Below are positions 9,658 through 19,040 of a stretch of 64,000 nucleotides of DNA, in pieces (within the stretch, counting starts at the first letter, position 1; each line of letters opens with the position of its first letter). The position numbers were made by a program, and so were the translations under genes. The stretch comes from Yarrowia lipolytica (lineage: Eukaryota; Ascomycota; Dipodascomycetes; Dipodascales): positions 2,170,001 through 2,234,000 of the forward strand of contig NC_090770.1 of assembly GCF_001761485.1 (NCBI RefSeq), given 5' to 3'. The notes below the pieces were generated by a model. That model was not told the origin of the DNA and searched no databases. It saw only the letters and a program-made list of their open reading frames with translations.

Positions 9658-12510
9658 ATGGACGACTACGACGAGTTTGGTAACTACATTGGCGAGGAGG
9701 TGGAAGAGGTTGTGGCCAACGGCGTGGAGGAGGTGCATATCGAGGAGGACCAACGGATCCCCGACAGCGACGATGAAATCGAGGACGACAGCAAGACGGA
9801 AATGGTGCTCAACCCCGACACGGCCCATCTGGCTCTGGAGCCCATGGTGCGAGATATGGAGGTGGAAGGCGGCAACCAGCAGATCACGCTCCACGAAGAC
9901 AAGGTCTACTACCCCAGAATGGAGTCTGTGTACGGTCCTGGAGTGGAAATCGTTCATAACGACAGAGATGGGCAGAGCCTGGAAGAACCCATGGTAGAGC
10001 CTGAAAGAGAGGTCATCAAGGAGGAGGGATTGCCGGAGACCACATACCAGCGCGACTACCAGGTGGCAATGATGTCACAGACGGAGTACATTCGAAACGT
10101 GTCGATTGTGGGCAATCTTCATCATGGAAAGACTGCATTATGCGACATGCTGATTGAAGCGACACACAAGCTGACAGACGAGCATTCGGGCCATATCAAC
10201 GGACACGTGTCCAGATACACAGATACTGCGGCCGTGGAGATCGAGCGAGGCGTCAGCACTAAGACCAACCCCCTGAGTATGCTGTTGGCCGACTCCAAGC
10301 ACAAGTCGCATGCCATGACATTTCTCGACACTCCCGGTCACGTGAATTTCTACGACGAGGTTATTTGTGCTTTGTCCATCACCGAAGGAGCTCTGCTGGT
10401 CGTGGACGTGGTGGAGGGACCTTTGGCAGGTACTAAGGAGGCTATCCGCAACGCATTCAGACACAGTAACACTCTGACTCTCTGCATTAACAAGTTGGAT
10501 CGGCTGATTCTGGATCTACGACTGCCACCGGCCGATGCCTACTACAAGATTGCCAACGTGATCGACGAAATCAACATATTTATTGCCTCCGAATTTGGCG
10601 AGGAGCGGTACTTTGATCCCCTCACCAACGTCATGTTTGCTTCGGCCAAGTTCCGATTTGTGTTCACTCTGGAGTCCATGGCACGCAAGGTGACCCCCAA
10701 CTATACCGCGCTGACGAAGCGGCTGTGGGGAAACGTGTTCTACAACCCCGAAACCAGCGCATTTTCTACACAAGCATCTTCCACGGCCAAACGAGCCTTC
10801 GTGTACTTCGTACTGGAGCCTCTGTACAAGGTTTTTTCTACCTGTCTTGGAGAAGAGCCTGAGAAGGCTGTTAATATGCTCAGTTCTCTGAAGCTGCCCA
10901 AACATTCTCAGAAACTGGACGCAGAAGACCTTATCAGAACGGCATGCATCGCCTTCTTTGAGACCTACTCTCCATTGGTCGACATTCTAACACGATACAT
11001 CCCGGCACCAAAGGTGGGCGAGGAGAAGGAAGAGGCCGAGAAACCTACAGTTGTCAAGGTGGCCAAATTAATTGCATCAGCCGACAGAGAATCGTTCTAT
11101 GCGTTGTCTAGAATCGTTTCTGGCTCCGTGCGACTGGGCCAGAAGGTTAAGGTGTTGGGTGCCCATTATGTGCCCAACGAGGACGAAGAAGATTGCGCGG
11201 ATGCAACTATCACAGACCTGTTTGTGTCCCAAACAAGATACAAGTATACTGTGGTCTCTGCGCCTGTGGGCAACATTGTTCTGATTGGAGGTATCGATAA
11301 AACTATCATCAAGAATGCCACAGTGACCACAGACAAGTCCATCTTCCCCTTTTCTCCTCTACAGTTTACTCCTCCAGTTTTCAAGATTTCAATTGAGCCC
11401 GTGAACCCTTCAGAGCTCCCCAAGATGCTTGATTCTCTGAGAAAGTGTCAAAAGTCCTATCCCCTGCTTCAAACTAAGGTGGAGGAGTCCGGAGAGCATG
11501 TCATATTGGGCTCAGGAGAGCTTTACGTGGACTGCGTTATGCATGATATGAGACTGGTGTTTGCTCGTGACCTTAATGTTAAGGTGTCTGACCCCACAAC
11601 CCGGTTCTGCGAGACTTGTGTGGAGTCCAGTGCTATCAAAACATACGCAGAGACCCCCAACAAAAAGTCCAAAATCACAATCATCGCCGAGCCTCTGGAA
11701 GAAGACGTATCAAAGACCATATCTCTGGGCCAAATCACACCTACAGACAAGCAGGGCTTTGCAAAGCTCGGATACGATGCTCTAGCGTCTAGAAACGTCT
11801 GGGCATTTGGTCCTACAGAGACCAGTCCTAACCTGCTTCTTAACGACACGATTCCTGGTGAAGTCAACAAACAGCTTCTCAATTCTGTGAAGGACAGTGT
11901 TGTTCAGGGTTTCATGTGGGCTACTCGAGAAGGTCCTCTGTGCGAAGAGCCTCTTAGAGACGTCAAATTTAAGGTGATGGATCTTGATTTGGCTGACAAG
12001 GCCATTTTCCGAGGCGCTGGCCAGATCATTCCCACTACCAGACGTGCATGTTACTCCAGTTACTTGCTGGCTGGGCCTAGACTTATGGAGCCCATCTACT
12101 CTGTCCACGTGACCTGTCCTCATGCTGCTGTCAAGGTTGTTCTTGAGGTTCTAGAGAAGCGCCGAGGTCATCTCACTTCTGACACTCCTATTGGTGGCAC
12201 TACTCTCTACGAGGTTATGGGCTACGTTCCTGTCATGGACTCGTTTGGTCTTGAAACCGACATCCGAGTGGCTACACAGGGTCAGGCTCTTGTTTCTCTC
12301 ATCTTCAACGACTGGCAGGTTGTTCCTGGAGATCCTCTGGACAGAAGCATTAAGCTTCCTTCTCTTCAGGCCATGAGCGGCACTTCTCTTGCTCGAGACT
12401 TTGTGGTCAAGACTAGACGACATAAGGGCTTGTCGGACGATCCTACCGTCACCAAGTACCTCGATGACTCGTTGCTGAAGACTCTTACAGAGAGTGGCCT
12501 GTTGGGATAA
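9658..12510 (+). CDS. SNU114: U5 snRNP GTPase Snu114 (EFTUD2)
   Basis: EF-2-like spliceosomal GTPase that controls Brr2 and U4/U6 unwinding. 950 residues, intronless. It opens with the acidic Snu114 N-terminal domain (MDDYDEFGNYIGEE) that EF-2 lacks. The GTPase motifs are intact: P-loop GNLHHGKT at 152-159, DTPGH from about 224 and NKLD from about 278. The EF-2-type domains II-V follow, including the region with GGTTLYEVMGYVPVMDSFG near the end and a C-terminal RRHKGLSDDPTVTKYLDD. Length agrees with yeast and human orthologues (1008 and 972). It is convergent with the BTB gene, with only 47 bp between the stops. Confidence 0.96.
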   Translation: MDDYDEFGNYIGEEVEEVVANGVEEVHIEEDQRIPDSDDEIEDDSKTEMVLNPDTAHLALEPMVRDMEVEGGNQQITLHEDKVYYPRMESVYGPGVEIVHNDRDGQSLEEPMVEPEREVIKEEGLPETTYQRDYQVAMMSQTEYIRNVSIVGNLHHGKTALCDMLIEATHKLTDEHSGHINGHVSRYTDTAAVEIERGVSTKTNPLSMLLADSKHKSHAMTFLDTPGHVNFYDEVICALSITEGALLVVDVVEGPLAGTKEAIRNAFRHSNTLTLCINKLDRLILDLRLPPADAYYKIANVIDEINIFIASEFGEERYFDPLTNVMFASAKFRFVFTLESMARKVTPNYTALTKRLWGNVFYNPETSAFSTQASSTAKRAFVYFVLEPLYKVFSTCLGEEPEKAVNMLSSLKLPKHSQKLDAEDLIRTACIAFFETYSPLVDILTRYIPAPKVGEEKEEAEKPTVVKVAKLIASADRESFYALSRIVSGSVRLGQKVKVLGAHYVPNEDEEDCADATITDLFVSQTRYKYTVVSAPVGNIVLIGGIDKTIIKNATVTTDKSIFPFSPLQFTPPVFKISIEPVNPSELPKMLDSLRKCQKSYPLLQTKVEESGEHVILGSGELYVDCVMHDMRLVFARDLNVKVSDPTTRFCETCVESSAIKTYAETPNKKSKITIIAEPLEEDVSKTISLGQITPTDKQGFAKLGYDALASRNVWAFGPTETSPNLLLNDTIPGEVNKQLLNSVKDSVVQGFMWATREGPLCEEPLRDVKFKVMDLDLADKAIFRGAGQIIPTTRRACYSSYLLAGPRLMEPIYSVHVTCPHAAVKVVLEVLEKRRGHLTSDTPIGGTTLYEVMGYVPVMDSFGLETDIRVATQGQALVSLIFNDWQVVPGDPLDRSIKLPSLQAMSGTSLARDFVVKTRRHKGLSDDPTVTKYLDDSLLKTLTESGLLG

Positions 12511-12557
12511 GTATATAGATTGTATTATAGGTTACATAAATTAAATTAATCATTATA

Positions 12558-14076
12558 TCATATACTATTGCGACCCACGCTAGTTATTGGAGCCAAGCTA
12601 ATGGTCTGTCCACGGCTGAAGGCGTATTTTGGTTGTTCGTCGGCGAATTCAGGCTTTGAGCGTCGGACATGTCGTAGCAGCTCAGCCATTTCTGGCTTTG
12701 TGAGTCCTTCGAGATCTTGGCAGGAGGACACCTCTTCCACATGACGAGTGTAGAACGCCGCACATCTGTCCAGGAGAAAGCTGTTGTCGCAAGTGTAGGC
12801 AGCTTTCCACAGCTGACACATGAGCACGGGGTTCAATTTGATGAATGAAATTTTGTAGTTGACAAACTCGTGCAATTGTTGAACCTGATATACCTCGGCA
12901 AACATCATGAGTTTGAGCAGAGTATCGAAGTCGTCAATGTGGGGGTCAACACCGTAGATACAGTCCACCATGGCTTTGACCCACGTATGGGGATGCTGTG
13001 AGAGACTCAAGCTTCTGTTCTGTTGGTTTTCAATTGTCGAATCTCGGTCACATATGAGTTTGAAGTGAGGCCATCGAGCTTTCAAAATCAGAGAATGGAC
13101 GGGCACTTCTCCTGATTCAGATGCAATGACAAAGTCGCAAGTGGAAGGGTCATCCAGAGCCTCTTGAATGATTTCACACTGCTCAAACAGAGCCGGATAC
13201 TCAAACACGTCGTTTTCTTCTTCTTCTTCTTCTTCTTCTTCCTCTTTATTGATAGCTTCTGCGTCCATAATTCCGAAATCAAAAGTGCCTTCTGAATTGG
13301 GCCGTTCAGGAATCTGTTCCAGTTGTTCCTTGATCTGCCGTGGAGTATGTATGGGTGAATCGGAGTTGGGTGTAGCTGGAAGAGGTGAATCAGGTGGAGG
13401 TGCAAACATTTCTGGTTGAGGTGCGAACATCTCTTCTTGAGTGGTAGCAGGTGAAATGAGAGACAAGTCCGAGGAGAACGTTGACGGTTCACTTCCGGAA
13501 GAATTCTCCTTTTCATCCTGGGTTTCTGTAGACGTTCTTGGAGAGTCTCTAATCACATTGAGTGTTCTTGGAGTGTCGTAGATGTCTCTGAGCTCATTGA
13601 TACGCTTGACAGTCTTGAAAAAGGCCTGTGGACTAGCTGCATACGCGTCCCTGTCTCCATGTGGGCTTGATACTGAGATCTTCGTCCAGCTGGAGCGTAT
13701 TGAGATGGATTCCTCGCTTTTTTGGCGGCTCCAGGGTCTCTGTGAGCACCAAAAAGGCTCTGTCTGCCATGCGTGTCATTTCTTCACTAATGGTGAACTT
13801 GATCCTTCCCGCCATGATATGCACATATTGCGACTTTGGAGACAATAGAGTAGGGGCGAAGTTGTCGATCACAATATAACACTGGTCATTGAGATAGCCC
13901 ATATGGACTTCCTTCAGCTCATCCTTGCATGACACCACATCTGTCAAAACCACATCTCCCAGACTGAATGTTCTGATGGCCGGGTCCGTGGTGGGTTCTT
14001 CTGCCAGGGTCTCTTCCTCTTCGGGGGGCGGCGAGTCTGGCGTTTGCGTCGTAGACTTTTTCAGTGAAAACTTCAT
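12558..14076 (-). CDS. BTB/POZ-domain protein, reading frame broken once
   Basis: Two frames on the minus strand appear to form one gene. The first runs from ATG 14076 (MKFSLKKSTTQ) through a disordered Pro/Glu stretch and a compact domain to a stop at 13633. The second is open from before 13690 through AAYAASPQ-like sequence and FFKTVKRINELRDIYDTP to 12558. It has a Ser/Pro-rich linker, an acidic Glu run and then a BTB domain starting CDFVIASESGEVPVHSLILKA. The two differ by a single-base shift around 13640-13670, where a GGG run lies; the second frame has no suitable ATG before its conserved part. No GTGAGT/CTAAC intron fits. This may be a sequencing error, a strain-specific frameshift or true decay. 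The function of the first domain is not recognised; BTB proteins often serve as Cul3 adaptors or scaffolds. Confidence 0.6.
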
Positions 14077-15623
14077 GGCGACTGTACAGTGAAGATTGGT
14101 AAAATATTTCGCAACATGTCTCCTCTCTCCTCTACCTCCGAAAGTCCTGTATATATGTATCCTCTCCCCACTTAGCTCAACACTAGACATTGCTTGATCT
14201 GGAACGAGTACAATTGTATTAAAGTTTCAAAATGTCTCACCCACTAGCCGTAACGTGACTCGTCCAGACACCAACCACATACGCAGTCAGGCACAGCCTC
14301 GTACTTTTGCTCGTACTGGTGCACATGAGCGGGGTAAGTTTGCGATTTGTGGGAACATGTAGCCATGCTACAGCGTATTTATGGCACGTATAAAGTCATG
14401 ACGGGGCTGGTAACATTCTCAGCGGCTCGTATACACGCCACAAGACGTTCCCCCTTTTTTTCTAGCACCTCAAGACGCTCTAATGTTGTCATCCCCAACG
14501 TGAAAATTATGCATGGCGCAGACCATCTGCTGCTGTGCGCTGCACTGGGGTCCAAGTGGGTACCTTCATTGTTATCCCAATAACCTTCCGTCAAGTCATA
14601 CATTCGCAAGTGGCAGGGTGTCACCGATAAGGGAGGGTGCCAGCACGGGTAAGCACAAGTACGAGAAGCTCTCTGTATGTCAACCTGTCGATTACAGATT
14701 CAACCTCTTCTAATGCGATGCACTTGTATCACGGATTCTCGACTCTCTGGCCCTAATTAGTGCGCTCTTAATAGCCACGGCGCCGCGTCTTAGAGTAGAA
14801 TGGATCCAAGCCCTCATCTCATTGTTTGCCGTCATAAATCAGTTTCTCCGATAATAAAAAACTTGGACATACTGTATATACTGCAACCTGTGTGACCTGT
14901 CAGTCTGGACAACAACCGAACGAAGATTTTCTTTGCTTCCCCACATGCCTGTTTGACATTCACACACTTGTCTGACAGTCTGGTCAAGACACTTTGCTTA
15001 TTTTCGGACAATGTTTCTCAACAATGAAACTTAGGCCCTCACATATACAGTCCCGTCGCTTCTCAAGTGTGGAAAAGGCTGGTAGTCTGGCTACTGGGCC
15101 GTATTTTAGGTACCCGGAAGATTTTGACCTACGAGTAGCGCACAAGTACGACTTCAAGTATCGGAGAGTAGCCTACATACTGTAGTCAGAGAGTCTCATT
15201 CCACACTAACGGGGTGTGCGCAGGAGGCCAGAATCTGAAAGATATTAATAGCCACAGGAGATGGTCAATGAAATGACCATTTTTCATACGGCAACACATC
15301 ATGCAACTTCAAGATCCACAGATCACCCATCGACACTTCCCATATGCGACAAGGGCGCTTGTCTATCACAGATATAGCCAGTAGCACGGGGTCACATCGT
15401 CACAACGCCATGTGTCACCATAAACCATCGAATCAGAGAACCACTAGATGAATCTGATAGTCCGTGCCTTTGTTACCACCAGCCCCCTCTCTCTGCTGAA
15501 CTTGACAACAACGAATTGCACAAAATTACAAGCCTGAAGAGTTCCGAAATTAATGAGAATAAATAATAATGTTTCATAGAGCGCTTGTACGGCGGTCGAA
15601 GCGAGCACAAAAGACCAGGCCCA
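14077..15623. other. Intergenic region upstream of the BTB gene
   Basis: About 1.5 kb. Short frames only; nothing matches a known RNA or protein. Should contain the BTB gene promoter and the 3' flank of the membrane protein gene at 15624. Confidence 0.45.
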
Positions 15624-17090
15624 TTAAACCATGGATTTCTCGCAACCTCCGGCATCTGTGTTTTCTGGCGAAGATGCCTTCACATACTCTGCCCAGCAAA
15701 TAATCACAGAGAAAAGGGATAGTGCCAAGACAACAATACCCTTGAAATAGGAAATAAAATACACCTGGGCTACGCCAGTACCAATCTGGATACTGGCGAC
15801 CCCCAGAAAAAGCAGCAGAGCGTCCTGATGGCCGATGTCCCCCTCGTGGTTCTCATCTAGGATGCAGAGTGGAGCAAAACAAAATAGCATCTGGAAAAAT
15901 CCTGCCATTATATTAAGCATGACCACATTGTCTGGCTCTAAAACCAGGTCTAGCACATGCTTGGTCCAAATGTCGATGGTCAATAGCCCGGCAATAATGC
16001 ATACTGTGCTAGCAATGTATCTTAGTGGCGTCTCACGGACTTTGGAGTCACGTTCTGGAAGATCCATTTCGCTGTAGATGCAGATTGTGGTCACCGAAAG
16101 CATAGCGTGAATAATACCGTGGTGGTAGCTCTGGTTCATCATGTACACCGACACCAACCAGGACCAGAGCACAGTATGAACCATATGAACTATCTTGTCG
16201 CTGTATCTGGTTGCCGACATGGCATTGACGGTCAAAGATAGAAACACCGCCAAGTAGACCGTCAGGAACTCTCTTGGCTGGGACTCATTCAGGGCCACAC
16301 CCAATGTAGCTAGTCCACAAATAAAACATAGAAAGGCCAAGGTATCATGGGTAGATTTCTTTTCGCCCAGGGTATTGTACTTCGAGTAGTCAATGGTGAG
16401 CTCTGCAGCAATTGCCATGAAAACAAGATGAAGGCCACCAGCAGGTCCCTGAGAAGTGCACATGAGGTACAGCGAAGACAGTATGATGACGAGGAGGGCG
16501 AGAATGCGAGAGATTATGGTAGGTCTAACTGTAAGAAAGTACATTATTCCACAGTTGAGCACAATCAGCATAACATGCGCGCATCCAATCTGTGTCCACA
16601 GGGGCACAGCACAGGCCATGTAGCAGAACACGAGAGCTGCAGCTTGATAGGAGTCCTCAGTCGAGCAGGGGCCTTCTTGGTCGTCGTGGATATCGACAAT
16701 GTGTGCCTTGTAATAACAGACGGTACCTGCTGTCGAGAGTGAGAGAAAGACATGGCCAAGCAGGGGATCACACAGTGTCATAATAATGGTAGCGATGAGA
16801 GCGTTGACACACGACACAGCGAGGCAGAAGGCTGCTCGCGATCTCCAAGACAACGTGACTACCCGTGTCATGACGATGGTTGTGGGAAAGAACCCCAGAC
16901 AGCAGACGATCCGTGTAGGGTTGGCCTGTATGTCGTTTGTGTCCATCAATGAGTATGCTGCAACCATGAAGGCGAGGGTCGAGAAAGCTGCAGAGGCAGC
17001 TAGTAGAGCGGTGTTGTTTCTAGAGGGGCTTGGTGTAGGGACGCCCACATCGCGTGGGTGATTATATGGGAACTTGTTGTGAAGCGACAT
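15624..17090 (-). CDS. Polytopic membrane protein of unknown function
   Basis: 488 residues from ATG 17090 (MSLHNKFPYNHP). A short Pro/Ser/Asn-rich cytosolic start is followed by roughly a dozen hydrophobic segments of about 20 residues (for example TALLAASAAFSTLAFMVAAY and ILALLVIILSSLYLM) with short loops. One acidic loop (DIHDDQEGPCSTED) lies about a third of the way along. Charged residues are scarce within the helices. I do not recognise a transporter signature such as MFS, APC or SWEET motifs, nor an enzyme motif. Codon use matches neighbouring genes, so it is probably a real host gene, perhaps lineage-restricted. Confidence 0.7.
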   Translation of the reverse strand: MSLHNKFPYNHPRDVGVPTPSPSRNNTALLAASAAFSTLAFMVAAYSLMDTNDIQANPTRIVCCLGFFPTTIVMTRVVTLSWRSRAAFCLAVSCVNALIATIIMTLCDPLLGHVFLSLSTAGTVCYYKAHIVDIHDDQEGPCSTEDSYQAAALVFCYMACAVPLWTQIGCAHVMLIVLNCGIMYFLTVRPTIISRILALLVIILSSLYLMCTSQGPAGGLHLVFMAIAAELTIDYSKYNTLGEKKSTHDTLAFLCFICGLATLGVALNESQPREFLTVYLAVFLSLTVNAMSATRYSDKIVHMVHTVLWSWLVSVYMMNQSYHHGIIHAMLSVTTICIYSEMDLPERDSKVRETPLRYIASTVCIIAGLLTIDIWTKHVLDLVLEPDNVVMLNIMAGFFQMLFCFAPLCILDENHEGDIGHQDALLLFLGVASIQIGTGVAQVYFISYFKGIVVLALSLFSVIICWAEYVKASSPENTDAGGCEKSMV

Positions 17091-18423
17091 TTGTAGAAGA
17101 GCGGCGTCGTGTAGATGATGACAAGAGTGTGGGTTTTAAGTGTCGACGGACTCCAACCTTATGTTTTGGGGTGCGTGAGCTCGCAGATTTATGCGAGCTT
17201 TATTGTCTCCACTACAACTACTCGACTTCAGTCGCTCCATGTTACATTCTCACCGTCTGATGGCGGTCAAGGGTTTAACACCTAAACGGATAAAAAGCTG
17301 GACATGGTTTTGTAAACGCGATTATTTTCAGCACTATCGATGATGATAGAGTGTTAGAGTGGACTCGATTGATCGACCAGTAGCCCCACACCAACTTTAA
17401 CCGTATATTTCCTTGCATTGTTTTCTGCTATCAGACGAGAGCACCCAAGGCGGCTAGATATCCACATCCCAACCACTCTCATATACAGCACAGTACAGTA
17501 CTGTACTTCCATCACGTACCCGTAACTTTGTTTGACAAGTCTGAGACATAAAGGTGGCTCTCAGCTAACCGCATCCAGATGACAGCTGGTTTTTCTTGTT
17601 CATTGGACTAAGCTCGACTGCGTCTCATCTGCGCCACATGCCAAATAGAATGTGAGGTTAATGCAGAGACTGATCTCTAAACTTGACGACCCATTCAACG
17701 AGCTGACAATGAACAGACGGTAGGAGAGTTGTAGAGAACATTAATATTGGATGGACCAAGGAGATGGAGAGTATCGTTATTACTATGAATTCCAGTGTTT
17801 ATCATGATGGGCTAGGATATACTACTGGTCGCTGTTGCAATTCCGATTTGTACTTGTAATTGCTAGATACGGACATGTCTGCTTTCGGCAAGATAAGTAC
17901 AGTGGACTGCATTTGCTACTAATGAGATATCTGTAGAAACGCCAGAGTCACACCGTACAACACTCGTGCATGTATCTCCGTAAGGAGCAATATGCGTGGA
18001 TATTCAGGTCCTTCTTTGCATATTAATCATATGTCGCCCTTTTTTTTTGGCACCTCACCATGTCATGACTCTATGTTTTTTGGCAACTGACCTTTGGACC
18101 AGATCTACTGGACACATATTTTCGGTTCAAAGCGCTACAAGTAGTTCGTGCAAGACGGCGTATTCCCTTTTGGGCGGCGTGTCTTTACTACAATATCCTA
18201 CAGTAGATAATACGAAGTACTTGAACTACTTTACGATAATGTACTTGTCATTACCACAGTACTTAGACGAGTCAGCCATTGCTGTTCAAGTATGTACTAT
18301 ACGCATCAAAATACCCCCACGCCCATCGTCGATTGTATGTCATAGTATCGTATTAAGAGTTAGAGTGTCCACCAACATGAAGAGATATTGGAGTAACTTG
18401 AAGTTAAGACTTAGCTAATCCAT
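17091..18423. other. Intergenic region, no gene seen
   Basis: 1.3 kb with stops in all frames. Contains a perfect 16-bp palindrome (AGTACAGT and its complement) at 17492-17507 and several ACTTGTA words. No RNA gene recognised. Confidence 0.5.
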
Positions 18424-18516
18424 CTACTTGGAGTGGGTGCAGCAAGAGCACGAAGATCCAGCACAAGAAGAAGAGCAAGAAGTGCAAGACTTGTCACAAG
18501 AAGAGCAGCCGGCCAT
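18424..18516 (-). CDS. Metallothionein, 30 residues
   Basis: A tiny Cys-rich frame: MAGCSSCDKSCTSC, then SSSCAGSSCSCCTHSK and stop. It has nine cysteines in 30 residues, arranged as C-x2-C, C-x3-C and a closing C-x-CC, with almost only Ser, Gly, Thr and Lys between, no aromatics and no hydrophobic core. This is the make-up of fungal metallothioneins, which bind copper(I), zinc or cadmium in the cytosol; Yarrowia is known to carry several such genes. A TATA element lies about 105 bp upstream. I did not find a clear copper-regulator (ACE1/CRF1-type) site by eye. The gene is too short to stand out as an open frame, and the overlapping longer frame in another phase is its shadow. Confidence 0.82.
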   Translation of the reverse strand: MAGCSSCDKSCTSCSSSCAGSSCSCCTHSK

Positions 18517-19040
18517 TGTTGAATAGATTGAGATGTTGTTGCGAGTAGCGGAGGTAGTTGTAGTTGTTTTGTCGAGATGACTTGTGGAGAGCACAATTGG
18601 AGTGGCAGTACGTCTCCCTTATATACTCCTCACAAGTGACCATCTATGAAGATAACCAGTTAGATTACCGCCCGGCCGTTATCGTATGCATTGCTGGCCT
18701 CAGTAGCATCGGACGTAAGGGTACACAGTATGTACTCGTACATCCAACAACGTCACTCTCACTGCTTTCCTCCGTCTGTTTAATTACATGTTGGTGAAGC
18801 TAATCTGTCGCTACGCCCAAAAATTATATGCACACATAGACTCCTGTGCCTGGCATGTGGAGCCACTGTATAGTTGAGTGACAAGCAACGTGTGTAGAGA
18901 AGAGGGATACACTGTTTAGAGGGGGAAAAACTCGCCAGTACAACATTGCTGGCGGTCTATTACGATAAAATACTGACATACAAATACATTTCTAGAAATA
19001 CACGATAGTCCACGGAGAACTTGATAAGCTCGCCTCGCCA
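18517..19040. other. Metallothionein promoter and HOS3 3' flank
   Basis: Non-coding by inspection apart from the TATA element listed separately. Confidence 0.45.
18619..18625 (-). promoter_or_regulatory. TATA box of the metallothionein gene
   Basis: TATATAA on the minus strand, about 105 bp upstream of the metallothionein ATG, a usual distance for an inducible yeast promoter. Confidence 0.55.
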
